Shown: positions 15,291 through 25,664 of the stretch, piece by piece
Layout of the letters: every line of letters starts with the position of its first letter
How positions within the stretch are numbered: position 1 is the stretch's first letter
NCBI GenBank assembly: GCA_964652155.1
Contig: CAZZBK010000080.1
Location: 1 to 28,027 of the forward strand
Reading direction: 5' to 3'
DNA: 28,027 nt
DNA from: CAZZBK01 sp964652155
GTDB taxonomy: Bacteria; Planctomycetota; Planctomycetia; Pirellulales; PNKZ01
The notes under the pieces: generated by a model
Database searches by the model: none
Seen by the model: the letters and a program-made list of their open reading frames with translations, nothing else
Told to the model about the DNA's origin: nothing
Program-made: the position numbers and the translations under genes

Positions 15291-16865
15291 ATGCCCATCG
15301 TTCGACTTTTGATTGTGATCGCCCTGTGGTTCAACGTGGCGGTGTGGCTTGTCGCCGCGGAAGCGAGCCTCAGCCCGAGCGAGGTCGCCGCACAAATCGA
15401 TCGTGCCATCGAGCGGCAGTTGGTTGAGCACACGTTGACCCCCTCGGCGCAGGCCGACGACGCTGAGTTCTTGCGGCGGGTATCGCTCGACGTGACGGGC
15501 GTAATCCCGTCGCTCGACGAGGTCACTACGTTTCTGGCCGACAACGATCCGCTCAAGCGCTCGCGGAAGATCGACGAGTTGCTGCACAGCGAAGCGTACG
15601 TGCGCCACATGACCGACCTCTGGCGTGAGCTGCTCATTCCGGTGACGGCGGCCAGCATCCGTCGCGAGCATGACTACTTGATTCGGTTCATCGAAGCTTC
15701 GCTGCGCGAGTCGAAGCCTTGGAACCGCTTTGCCAGCGAGTTGATCAACGCCCAGGGGATGCAAGACGAGAACGGCGCAACCACTTTCTACATCACGCAC
15801 GAGTCGCTCGACGAAGTGACCGACCGCGTATCGCGAGTGTTCTTGGGCGTTCAAATCCAGTGCGCCCAGTGTCACAATCATCCGTTCAACGATTGGAAGC
15901 AGGACGACTACTGGGGGCTGGCCGCGTTCTTCGCCTCGGTCAGGCAGGTTTACAAGCGAGAGAACAGCGTCGAGCGTTATGGCATTGGGCCCGATGGCTC
16001 GCGGGCCAAGTTCATGACTCCGCCGTCGCAAAAAGTGCTGCCGGCGAAATTTTTGCTCGGCGAGACCCCCAAGCTCGAAAAAGACACCTCCGCCCCGCTC
16101 CTATTGGCCAACTGGCTCGCCGACCCCAGCAACCCTTTTTTCGCCCGGGCGATCGTCAATCGGGTCTGGCACCAGTTGTTCGCGCGCGGTTTAGTCGAGC
16201 CGCTCGACGACCTGCGCGAGGGGAACCTCGCCACGCATCCCGAGGTCTTCGAGTTGTTGGTCGAGCAGTTCAAGCTGCACGACTTCGACCTGCGGTACTT
16301 GATTCGCGCGATCTGCCACACACAGGCGTATCAGCGCAGCAGCCGGCCCAACGAGAGCAACGCCAACGACATTCAGTATTACAGCCACATGGCCATCAAG
16401 GTCATGCAGCCCTACCCTCTTTACAGCTCGTTGCAACGCATCAGCGCGCTGGGCGAGTCGCAGCCGCCCCTCGTGACGCCCGAACCGACCGACCCACGCG
16501 AGGCCATTAAGCACCGCAAGCGATTGCGCGGCACGCGCGACAACTTTGCCGGGTATTTCAAGGGCGAGGACGGGGCCGCGCCGACGAGTTACCAGACCGG
16601 CTTGCCCCAGGCCTTGCGGCTCATGAACTCGCAGGACATGACGACGCGCGTCTCGAAAGCGGTCGGCCAGTTGCTCAACAAGCACAACCGCGACACATCC
16701 GCCGTGATCGAGCAGGTGTATCTCGCGTCGCTGGCCCGCCGTCCCACCGACGACGAGCGACAAACGGCGCTCGCACATATTGAGTCGCAAAAGGATGCCG
16801 CCACCGGGCTCAACGACCTGCTGTGGGTGTTGCTCAATTCCGCCGAGTTCGTGGCCAACCATTAA
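15291..16865 (+). CDS. DUF1549/DUF1553 (PSCyt2/PSD1) secreted cytochrome-like protein
   Basis: A 524-residue protein of a family that is abundant in planctomycetes. It starts with a Sec signal peptide (MPIVRLLIVIALWFNVAVWL, then VAAEA). The DUF1549 domain covers roughly residues 28-240 (FLRRVSLDVTGVIPS near 60; CAQCHNHPFNDWKQDDYW from residue 191, containing a CxxCH haem-type motif). The DUF1553 domain occupies about 280-500 (FFARAIVNRVWHQLFARGLV from 282; later LNSQDMTTRV-type segment). Family function is not established; extracytoplasmic redox work or polymer use is often suggested. The PSCyt1 domain that many longer members carry at the N-terminus is absent. It precedes the DUF1501 gene by 32 bases, the standard planctomycete pairing. 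Confidence 0.93.
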   Translation: MPIVRLLIVIALWFNVAVWLVAAEASLSPSEVAAQIDRAIERQLVEHTLTPSAQADDAEFLRRVSLDVTGVIPSLDEVTTFLADNDPLKRSRKIDELLHSEAYVRHMTDLWRELLIPVTAASIRREHDYLIRFIEASLRESKPWNRFASELINAQGMQDENGATTFYITHESLDEVTDRVSRVFLGVQIQCAQCHNHPFNDWKQDDYWGLAAFFASVRQVYKRENSVERYGIGPDGSRAKFMTPPSQKVLPAKFLLGETPKLEKDTSAPLLLANWLADPSNPFFARAIVNRVWHQLFARGLVEPLDDLREGNLATHPEVFELLVEQFKLHDFDLRYLIRAICHTQAYQRSSRPNESNANDIQYYSHMAIKVMQPYPLYSSLQRISALGESQPPLVTPEPTDPREAIKHRKRLRGTRDNFAGYFKGEDGAAPTSYQTGLPQALRLMNSQDMTTRVSKAVGQLLNKHNRDTSAVIEQVYLASLARRPTDDERQTALAHIESQKDAATGLNDLLWVLLNSAEFVANH

Positions 16866-16897
16866 ATCCGATGAGCGTTTCAACAAGGACCGCGAGC

Positions 16898-18169
16898 ATG
16901 TTTCATTCGCTGCATGTCGATGTGAGCCGCCGACGGTTCTTGCAGAGCTTTGGCGCGGCGGGGGTGTTCTCGCAGAGCGGTTGGCTTCCCGTCCTCGCGG
17001 CCGACGCCGCGCGGCAAGGCGCTAAGGCCAAGGCGTGCATCGTGCTGTGGATGGACGGTGGCCCACCGCATACCGATACCTTCGACCTAAAACCCGACGT
17101 CGCCGAGTGCGGCATCTTCAAACCGATCGACTCCTCGCTAAGCGGCGTGCAGGTGAGCGAGTTGCTCCCCAAGTTCGCCCGGCTGATGGACCGCGCTACG
17201 CTGATTCGCAGCATGAAGACCGAAGAGAACGAGCATCTGCGCGCCCGCATGCACCTGCGAACCGGTTATAAGGATGGCCAGGGGGGCGTCTCCTATCCGA
17301 GCTTGGGCTCGATCCACTCTGCCGAGATCGGCGAGGCCGACTTCCCGCTGCCACAGTACGTCGCGATTGCCGAGCGGCGCGATCGCAGTCATGGGCCGGG
17401 CTACTTGGGCACTCGCCATCAGCCGCTCTATGTGCTCGATCCCAAGAAAGGGGTCGAAAACCTGGCGGCCAACGTCACCGCGCCGCACTTCGACGGCCGG
17501 CTCGGGCTTATGAACAAACTCGAACAAGGCTTCGCCAAGGGTTATCGCACGTCGCTTGTCAACGATCATCGCACGGTCTACGAGCGCTCGGTCGCCATGA
17601 TGCGCAGCGACAAGACCGCCGCGTTCGACCTGAGCAAAGAGCCCGCGAGTGTCCGCGAGCGCTATGGCAGCTCGCGCTTTGGCGACTCGTGCATCATGGC
17701 CCGGCGGCTGATCGAGTCGGGCATCAAGTTCGTCGAGGTCGGCCTCGAAGGCTGGGACACCCACTTCGAAAATAACGATCAGATTCGCAAACTGTGCGGG
17801 TGGCTTGACCCGGGCATGAGCGCCTTGGTGAGCGACCTCGAAGAGCGCGGACTACTCGACTCGACGCTGGTCGTGTGGATGGGCGAGTTCGGCCGCACGC
17901 CGAAATTCAAAGGCAAGGGACGCGACCACTACGCCAAAGCCTGGAGCACGATGCTCATGGGGGGCGGCGTCAAACGCGGCCAGGTCATTGGCCGGACCGA
18001 CTCGACGGGCGCAACGGTCGAAGATCGTCCCGTCTCGGTCGGCGATTTCTTCGCGACGGTCTGTCAGTTGATGGGCACTAACCCGCACAAAGAGAATCTA
18101 CTCAACGACGGCCGCCCCGTCTCGCTCGTCGAGAAAGCCGGACAGCCGATCAAGGACGTGTTTGCGTAA
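16898..18169 (+). CDS. Tat-exported DUF1501 protein (sulfatase/phosphatase-like fold)
   Basis: A 423-residue protein with a twin-arginine signal SRRRFLQ at 10-16 and a following hydrophobic stretch. The DUF1501 domain has the metal-site-like WMDGGPPHTDTFDLKP (51-66), GWDTHFENNDQIR in the middle and WMGEFGRTPKFKGKGRDH near the C-terminus, as in the alkaline-phosphatase/sulfatase-like superfamily. Substrate unknown. The frame runs upstream to a GTG inside the previous gene, and an ATG also exists at 16871; the ATG at 16898 is chosen because AAGGA (16885-16889) lies eight bases before it and because it puts the Tat signal at the start. It is co-transcribed with the DUF1549/DUF1553 gene, and the two products are presumed to act together outside the cytoplasm. 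Confidence 0.93.
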   Translation: MFHSLHVDVSRRRFLQSFGAAGVFSQSGWLPVLAADAARQGAKAKACIVLWMDGGPPHTDTFDLKPDVAECGIFKPIDSSLSGVQVSELLPKFARLMDRATLIRSMKTEENEHLRARMHLRTGYKDGQGGVSYPSLGSIHSAEIGEADFPLPQYVAIAERRDRSHGPGYLGTRHQPLYVLDPKKGVENLAANVTAPHFDGRLGLMNKLEQGFAKGYRTSLVNDHRTVYERSVAMMRSDKTAAFDLSKEPASVRERYGSSRFGDSCIMARRLIESGIKFVEVGLEGWDTHFENNDQIRKLCGWLDPGMSALVSDLEERGLLDSTLVVWMGEFGRTPKFKGKGRDHYAKAWSTMLMGGGVKRGQVIGRTDSTGATVEDRPVSVGDFFATVCQLMGTNPHKENLLNDGRPVSLVEKAGQPIKDVFA

Positions 18170-18189
18170 CGCGAGGGGTTGAGTCTGGG

Positions 18190-19890
<1,701 letters not shown>

Positions 19891-20053
19891 GGGGCGCTTT
19901 TCAATCGAATCGAGTGACGTGAGGAGTGACAGCATGGGTGGCGCGGTGCGTGGCGGTCATTGTAATATCTCGACCCCACATTCGCGAACGGCAAAACCAG
20001 ATACGATTCACGGCGACCACTGCACTCATCCACTGCTTATCGGGCAAGAAATC

Positions 20054-21619
20054 TTAAGCGGACGCAACGCGTGCCAATGCGCGGTCGATTCGCTGGAGTG
20101 CCGCGTGGCGGCCGAGGATGGCGAGGGTGTCGAACAGGCCAAAGCCGTTGGCCTTGCCGGTGAGCGCCACGCGCAGGGCATGCACGAGTTCGCCCATGCC
20201 GAGCCCCGCGGCGGACATGAACTCGTGCGTCACGCGGTCCAGCGTGGGGGCGTCGAACGGTTCGACCGTGGCGATCGCGGCGCGGTACCGCGCGAGCAAC
20301 TCGGCCGCGCCGGGCGTTTTGAGCCGTTTCTCGAACGCTTTCTCATCGTACTCGAGGGTCTCGTCGGCGATAAAAAACTCGTTGTAATCGAGGATGTCGC
20401 CGGCCGTTTTGATTCGATCGCCGGCGGCCGTCAGAATTTGCGAGACCTTGGGGCCGATCTCGCACGGCGGTGGAGCGCTGACCAAAGCGGCCTGTTGCAG
20501 GTACGGCAACACCATGGCCGTTTTCGGTTTGACGCCGAGCTGCTGCATGTAGCGATCTTGAAACGCGAACAGCTTCTTGGGATCAAAGCTGGCCGGGGCC
20601 TTGTTCACCCGCTCAAGCGAGAAGCTGCGGATCATCTCGTCGCGCGTGAACATCTCGGTCTTGTCGTCCAGCGACCAACCGAGCAACAACAGGTAGTTGA
20701 TGATCGCGTCGGGCAGATAGCCCACCTGCTCGTAAAAATCGACGATCACCGGATTGAACGTCTCGGCCGACGCGGTCAAGCCGATGCGTCGGGCAATGTT
20801 CTGCCCGTGCTCGTTGATCTTCGCGAAGTCGGGGTTCTTCAGATACTTGTCGAGCTTCCGCTTGCTGAGCTTGTTCTTGCTGCCGGGCTCGGCCACGTAG
20901 GGCAGGTGCGCGTAGACTGGCAGCGGGTAGCCCAACGACTGCGCGATGAACACCTGTCGCGGCGTGTTCGAGAGGTGCTCCTCGGCGCGGATGACGTGCG
21001 AGATTTCAAAGTCAAAATCGTCGACCACGCTGGCCAAGTGATACAAGCAGGTCCCGTCCGCGCGTTGGATGACATGATCTTGCTCGCTGGCCCAGGCGAA
21101 CTCGACTTGCCCTCGGACCTTGTCGTCAATGATCAGCTTTCCGTCGCGGGGCATTTTGAGCCGCACCACGCCGGAACGCCCCTGGGCCTCGAACGACGCG
21201 GCCTGGGCGTCGGTCTCGGCCATCCAGCGACGGCTGTACGTGTAGTTGCGTTTCTCGTGCTCAGCGGCCTCGCGCTCGGCCTGCAACTCTTCGGGCCGCG
21301 CGAAGTCGCGATACGCCAAGCCATGTTCGAGCAGCTTGGTCACGGCGTCGTGATAACGGGCCAACCGTTGCGATTGATAGTACGGAGCATGGGGCCCGCC
21401 CACCTCGGGTCCTTCGTCCCAATCGATGCCCAACCAGCGGAACCCGTGCAGAATGGGGGCCAAGGCCGACTCGACGTTGCGTTGCTGATCGGTGTCGTCG
21501 ATGCGGAGCAGGAATTGGCCCCCCTGCTGTCGCGTGAACAGCCAGTTGAACAGGGCGGTGCGCACGCCTCCGATATGCAAGTAACCGGTCGGACTGGGAG
21601 CAAATCGGGTGCGGACCAT
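20054..21619 (-). CDS. gltX: glutamyl-tRNA synthetase
   Basis: A 521-residue class I synthetase with MVRTRFAPSPTGYLHIGG at the N-terminus (HIGH-type motif at 15-18) and KLSKRKL near residue 250 as the KMSKS loop. RIDDTDQQRN, YLLLLGWS and a C-terminal helical anticodon-binding domain are also as in bacterial GluRS. It attaches glutamate to tRNA-Glu. The chosen ATG (21617-21619) begins exactly at the conserved VRTRFAPSPTG segment; the frame runs further upstream, but those residues are not family-like. It has its own promoter candidate and lies directly upstream of glnS, so the Gln and Glu enzymes may be partly co-transcribed. Whether this GluRS also mischarges tRNA-Gln cannot be read from the sequence. 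Confidence 0.97.
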   Translation of the reverse strand: MVRTRFAPSPTGYLHIGGVRTALFNWLFTRQQGGQFLLRIDDTDQQRNVESALAPILHGFRWLGIDWDEGPEVGGPHAPYYQSQRLARYHDAVTKLLEHGLAYRDFARPEELQAEREAAEHEKRNYTYSRRWMAETDAQAASFEAQGRSGVVRLKMPRDGKLIIDDKVRGQVEFAWASEQDHVIQRADGTCLYHLASVVDDFDFEISHVIRAEEHLSNTPRQVFIAQSLGYPLPVYAHLPYVAEPGSKNKLSKRKLDKYLKNPDFAKINEHGQNIARRIGLTASAETFNPVIVDFYEQVGYLPDAIINYLLLLGWSLDDKTEMFTRDEMIRSFSLERVNKAPASFDPKKLFAFQDRYMQQLGVKPKTAMVLPYLQQAALVSAPPPCEIGPKVSQILTAAGDRIKTAGDILDYNEFFIADETLEYDEKAFEKRLKTPGAAELLARYRAAIATVEPFDAPTLDRVTHEFMSAAGLGMGELVHALRVALTGKANGFGLFDTLAILGRHAALQRIDRALARVASA

Positions 21620-21686
21620 AGCAGCGTGCCGGGCAGCAAAACGCCCGGACCTCATCGAGTCGAAACAGGCCAATACGCAGCGGCCG

Positions 21687-21716
21687 ATTATACGGCAAAC
21701 GAGCCGCGAGCGTCAT
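21687..21716 (-). promoter_or_regulatory. candidate sigma-70 promoter of gltX
   Basis: On the minus strand ATGACG (21711-21716, four of six) is followed after 18 bases by a perfect TATAAT (21687-21692). Transcription would start near 21680 and give a leader of about 60 bases. Confidence 0.5.
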
Positions 21717-21734
21717 GGGGCAGCAAAGCCCGCG

Positions 21735-22799
21735 CTAGCCCCGTTGTTGACGGCGCATCAATTTACGTTCGGCCTTGGAGAGTCGACGATTCGATTCGTT
21801 CCCTTCGTCGAGCCGCAGCTTGCGGCCGTCGTCGTCCTCGTCTTCCTCTTCCTCGTCGTCATCAAGCAGAGCTGCCTTGGCGGGAGTGACCAGGTCACTC
21901 CGTCTGGACGGCGAAGGTTTTTCATCGGGTTTGGTTCGCTTGGGGCGCGACGATTTCTTCGCCCGGGCCGGCAGTTTTCCCTCGGCTTCGAGAATCGCAT
22001 AGCGGGCGTGGAAGGTCATCGCCAGCAGCAGCAGGAAATTACCCACCAGCTCGCAGCCTTCTTCCAGCATCACCCGCAGCACACCGGCCTCGGCTAGCAT
22101 GAATTGCAGGTGCGCGGCGACGGCCACGGCAAAGGCGGCAATCGCCAGCAGGAACGTCACGGTTGACGACCAGCAGCCGCGCATCTCAAGGATCAGTCGC
22201 GCGCCGATGACCGTGCCCAGAAAGCCATAGGCGCCGATCCACCAAATCGAGCCGTCGCCCATGACCTGCTGACCGGTCAGGCCGACCATCATGTCACGGA
22301 AGCCTTCGTGCAGACCGCCACACTCGTCGAGACTCATGAGCAGCCAGGTCGCCGAAGCCCAGAGCCAGACGCGATAGTGGCCACGGTAGTCGTCGATGCG
22401 ACGACGACGGATCGCGTACACCAAGAGCGCCACCATCGCGGCTGCCGACAGGGTCGTCGATGAGACCCAGGTAGCCAAGCTGCCGGGGCCATTCAAGTCG
22501 AACGCCGCAATACGTCCATCGCGGGCCAGCAACTCTAGGCTGGGCATATAATAGTGCGCCGCTTCGAGCAGCCCGACGACCAAGAGCGCCGCGAAGAAAC
22601 CGACCGCATAGGCAAACCATCGGCGAGGCACCAGATCGGTCAGCCGCGGAAAAGGCTCGAGCGGCACGGGGTCTCGTTTGGCTCGAGTTTCGCCTCGCGG
22701 GGTCTCTTCGGTCGACGCGCTTGCCGTCGATGTCTTGACCTCTTCGGTCAGCATGCGTCGGCGCCGGTCGTCCAATGAATCGCTGCGCAATAATGCCAT
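21735..22799 (-). CDS. six-helix membrane protein with poly-acidic tail, function unknown
   Basis: A 354-residue integral membrane protein. A charged N-terminal segment of about 58 residues precedes six predicted membrane helices (about 61-82, 112-130, 144-157, 185-204, 213-235, 249-270). The third ends in LDECGGLHEG (157-166), whose Asp, Glu, His and Glu side chains near the membrane surface suggest a metal or proton site; acidic residues E246, E247 and E250 precede the sixth helix. The cytoplasmic or periplasmic tail is first very basic (KKSSRPKRTKPDEK), then has twelve acidic residues in a row (313-324), then becomes basic again (SKAERKLMRRQQRG). I do not recognise a characterised family. 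It lies upstream of gltX in the same direction, but gltX appears to have its own promoter. Confidence 0.8.
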   Translation of the reverse strand: MALLRSDSLDDRRRRMLTEEVKTSTASASTEETPRGETRAKRDPVPLEPFPRLTDLVPRRWFAYAVGFFAALLVVGLLEAAHYYMPSLELLARDGRIAAFDLNGPGSLATWVSSTTLSAAAMVALLVYAIRRRRIDDYRGHYRVWLWASATWLLMSLDECGGLHEGFRDMMVGLTGQQVMGDGSIWWIGAYGFLGTVIGARLILEMRGCWSSTVTFLLAIAAFAVAVAAHLQFMLAEAGVLRVMLEEGCELVGNFLLLLAMTFHARYAILEAEGKLPARAKKSSRPKRTKPDEKPSPSRRSDLVTPAKAALLDDDEEEEDEDDDGRKLRLDEGNESNRRLSKAERKLMRRQQRG

Positions 22800-23150
22800 G
22801 ACGTGTGACGGTAGCAGGAGCCCGATGGATCAAACTGCGCCAAGCGATGGCCCGTACCGACGGTCGTCGACCGCAGGGCGCCATCCTTGGCGAAACAACG
22901 GAGTGACCGGACATCGACACGCTCGGCGCTGCAAGCACCTTGCGCAACCATGTGACCCGGCTTACTGTTGCTTCGGCACGCCGAGGCGTCGGACTGTAAC
23001 CACGAAAATAGTGCGCGCGACGGCATGAATCGCCCAGTTTGACACGCTTGCGTTGCACAACCCACGTTGACTCATACGCCTATCGCTAGCTACATTCGCG
23101 CAGCCAGGCATGACGCCTCGATTCCGAACCGGTTTTGTGAGTGTGTACGG
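22800..23150. other. divergent intergenic region
   Basis: About 350 bases between two divergently transcribed membrane-protein genes. A possible + promoter lies at 23067-23096. I see no other clear signals, no hairpin terminator and no convincing small gene. Confidence 0.5.
23067..23096 (+). promoter_or_regulatory. candidate sigma-70 promoter of the GT39-like gene
   Basis: TTGACT (23067-23072, five of six) is followed after 18 bases by TACATT (23091-23096, four of six). It would start transcription near 23103, before the ATG at 23151, and argues against the in-frame TTG at 23067 being the translation start. Confidence 0.35.
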
Positions 23151-24806
23151 ATGCACGCCCGTCTCCTACCGCCGAGCGACTCGATGCCGATCGGCAACGC
23201 GCCTTGGTCGAGGCGAGGTGTGTGGGGCGCGGCGATATTTCTCCTGCTGCTAGCGGTCGCCGTGCAAGCATGGGTCGTCACCCACTCATCGTTGCCCGCG
23301 CTCGACGCGGTGGGGTTTGTCTGGCATGCACAAGCCATCGATCGAGACGGCCTGCTAGCGACGCTGCGACAGGAGACCGCCCCCCCGTTGCATCCCGCCC
23401 TGATCGATTGGCTCCACGCATACGTGAGCCCGGTCGGTCAGGCTTGGAGTTGGGGGCTCTGTGCCCAACTGGCCGCAGCGCTGCCGGTGGTGTGGTGTCC
23501 ATTCGCACTTTATATGTTGGGTCGAACTTGGGTCGGCGACGCGGGAGCGTTCGCCGGCGCGGTCTGCCTGGCCTGGATCACCGAATTGGCCCGCCTCGGC
23601 GGAGATGGGCTCGGCGACGGCGCGGCGGTACTCGGCTGGATTGTGGCATTGGGCTGCGCCGCGCCATGGATGCGCAACGACGGACCCGAGCGCTCGCAGC
23701 ATCATGGGCTGGCTTGCTGTGGCGCGACGGTCGGGCTCGCGCTCACGGCCCGCTCTGAGATTCTGATCCTCTGGCTCGCGCTCTTGCTCATGATTGTGGT
23801 TCGACGGCTGCGCCACGGTTCGAGCATGGGGCCCGCGCTGGCTTGGTTGCACGCGGGGCTGTTGGCGATCGTCACAGCGTACTTGGCGCTGTGTCAGCCC
23901 ACGTCGGCAAGCGACGCCTTGCGACATCTCATCGTGCAGCAAGGGGCCAGTGAGCGGACGCCACTCAACGTGTCGTTCGCAACTGAGCCGGCTGATCCAG
24001 TCGCGTTGCCCCCGTTGCTCGCTGATGGCACCGCGCCAGAGTTCGGTCGAAAAGATTACAGCACCAGCAGCCGCTTTCATGGGCTGCTCGCCGCGCTCAG
24101 GGAGTTCGTCTTCGAGTTTGGACAAGCGGCTCATCTCTTGCTCGTGCTGGCCGGGCTGGGAGCGTGGGCGAGCCGAACCAAGCTTGAGGGGGCACTACGC
24201 GGATATACGCTCGTGGCTGCGCTGTTCGTTGGCGCGGCGCTGTTCGTGGCTCATCGCGGAGGGTACCTGTCAGGCCGGCATCTGCTGCCGATGGTCGTCA
24301 TGCTCGCGCCTTGGGCCGGACTGGGGGTCGTCTTGCTGGCTCATCAACTTCGCTGCTGGACGCCGAGTTGGTCCGCTCGTGCGAGTTACACGCTGGCCGT
24401 GTCGGTTGTTGCGATTGTCTGTGGCTCGACCACTGTGCGACCGTTGCACGCAAATCGAGTTGCCTTGCGGCAAGCAGCCGAGTGGTTGAGGCAACAGCCC
24501 GACCGCTCGACGGTTCTCGACAGCTACGGGACCACGGCCCTGTACACGCTCCGCAAGACGTATCGCTACGACGACGCGCCCTCGGCGCTGGCGGATCCGT
24601 TGCTGGGCTATGTCGTCGTCGAAGCCGACGAGTTGCAGCGCGACAGCCGACGTGGCGCGACGATGCGCGCGGTGCTTGATCGTTATGCCAAGCGCGCGGC
24701 GCAATTCTCGCCCGGCGAGTTACGCGGCCCGACCGTGTTAATCTACCGTTGGTCGGCTGAGCGGTTTGCATTAGCTACAGGAGACCATGATGCGCGAAAA
24801 CGTTAA
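23151..24806 (+). CDS. GT39/ArnT-like membrane glycosyltransferase (GT-C type)
   Basis: A 551-residue protein with about ten hydrophobic helices, beginning with GVWGAAIFLLLLAVAVQAWV. After the first helix comes a periplasmic loop starting PALDAVGFVWHAQAI, where the Asp corresponds to the catalytic acidic residue of GT-C enzymes that use polyprenyl-phosphate sugars. A second loop has LHPALIDWLHAYV, and GRHLLPMVVMLAPWAG occurs in a late helix, as in planctomycete PMT/ArnT-like proteins. It probably transfers a sugar to lipid, protein or polysaccharide outside the cytoplasm; donor and acceptor are unknown. The start is uncertain: ATG 23151 is chosen, ATG 23184 is also possible, and the TTG at 23067 is unlikely. 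Its last 20 bases overlap the methyltransferase gene, so the two are translationally coupled. Confidence 0.78.
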   Translation: MHARLLPPSDSMPIGNAPWSRRGVWGAAIFLLLLAVAVQAWVVTHSSLPALDAVGFVWHAQAIDRDGLLATLRQETAPPLHPALIDWLHAYVSPVGQAWSWGLCAQLAAALPVVWCPFALYMLGRTWVGDAGAFAGAVCLAWITELARLGGDGLGDGAAVLGWIVALGCAAPWMRNDGPERSQHHGLACCGATVGLALTARSEILILWLALLLMIVVRRLRHGSSMGPALAWLHAGLLAIVTAYLALCQPTSASDALRHLIVQQGASERTPLNVSFATEPADPVALPPLLADGTAPEFGRKDYSTSSRFHGLLAALREFVFEFGQAAHLLLVLAGLGAWASRTKLEGALRGYTLVAALFVGAALFVAHRGGYLSGRHLLPMVVMLAPWAGLGVVLLAHQLRCWTPSWSARASYTLAVSVVAIVCGSTTVRPLHANRVALRQAAEWLRQQPDRSTVLDSYGTTALYTLRKTYRYDDAPSALADPLLGYVVVEADELQRDSRRGATMRAVLDRYAKRAAQFSPGELRGPTVLIYRWSAERFALATGDHDARKR

Positions 24807-25527
24807 GGCCCTGGTGCGGTTGGCGAGCGAAACGCTCTCATTGCGGGGCCCGGTCTATGAGTTCGGCTCCTACCTCGTCGAGGACCAATTGGGACGCGGC
24901 GACCTGCGGCCATTTTTTCCGGGCCGAGAGTTTGTCGGTTGCGACATGCGCCCCGGGCCGGGGGTCGATCGCATCGAGGACTTGTCGCAACTGTCGCTCG
25001 ACGATCAGTCGGTGCAGACCATCATCTGCGTCGACACGCTGGAGCATGTGTTCGAGGTGCGGCGCGCGGTCGACGAGATGCTGCGCGTATTGGCTCCTGG
25101 CGGGGTGATTGTCGTCAGCGTTCCATTTGACTTTCGCGTGCATGACTACCCGAGCGACTATTGGCGACTGACGCCGAGTTGTTTGTCGCGGCTGTTCGCG
25201 CCGTTGGGCGCAACACTCGTGGGTTGGCAAGGCTTGGAGAACGACCCGCACACGGTGTTCGCCATTGGGTGTCAGGGGCCGGTACCGGATCGTTTTATCA
25301 CTGGCCTGAGCCGGTTCATTGACGGTTTTCAGAGCTATTTGGCGCAGCTTGAGCGTGCGCGCCCCTGGACGAACAAGCTAAAACAGTGGACGATTGGTCA
25401 GCTTCGCGGACGCGGAGAGCGACGCCGTCAACGAGCGCATCACGAGGCCGGCTTTGCCATGCAGATGCCGCTCGACGGCTCGTGGAAGAAACTCTGGGCC
25501 GCCGGACTCGAACGCGTGAGCGATTGA
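24787..25527 (+). CDS. SAM-dependent methyltransferase (class I)
   Basis: A 246-residue methyltransferase. Motif I is VYEFGSY (23-29), the acidic residue binding SAM ribose is in VGCDMRPG (D53), CVDTLEHVFE (81-90) is motif II, and VLAPGGVIVVSVPF (101-114) is motif III, as in the Methyltransf_11 family. The segment DYPSDYWRLTP (120-130) is typical of methyltransferases found in glycan-biosynthesis clusters. The gene starts with ATGATG inside the end of the GT39-like gene; the second ATG (24790) is better spaced (six bases) from AGGAG at 24779-24783. The overlap suggests that both act on the same glycan or lipid, which is inference. The substrate is unknown. Confidence 0.87.
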   Translation: MMRENVKALVRLASETLSLRGPVYEFGSYLVEDQLGRGDLRPFFPGREFVGCDMRPGPGVDRIEDLSQLSLDDQSVQTIICVDTLEHVFEVRRAVDEMLRVLAPGGVIVVSVPFDFRVHDYPSDYWRLTPSCLSRLFAPLGATLVGWQGLENDPHTVFAIGCQGPVPDRFITGLSRFIDGFQSYLAQLERARPWTNKLKQWTIGQLRGRGERRRQRAHHEAGFAMQMPLDGSWKKLWAAGLERVSD

Positions 25528-25552
25528 GAGCGTCTTACTACATGGTGGCGGA

Positions 25553-25608
25553 GAGGGAGACAGTCCCATTTTTCTCGGCGGCCCTCGAAAAATTGGGACA
25601 GTCCCCAG
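25553..25608. repeat. REP-like imperfect palindrome
   Basis: Left arm GACAGTCCCATTTTTCTCG (from 25559) pairs with the right arm CGAAAAATTGGGACAGTC (25586-25603, and on to CCC), with one or two mismatches or bulges; GGGAC-A-GTCCC at 25595-25605 is itself a small palindrome. This form (GGGACTGTCCC plus a T run) resembles intergenic REP elements mobilised by RAYT transposases. No RAYT gene is in the window. Confidence 0.6.
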
Positions 25609-25664
25609 CCATGTTGTTCGACGATCTCCATCCGTTCGCCACATAAGGAACCTTCTCAACACTC

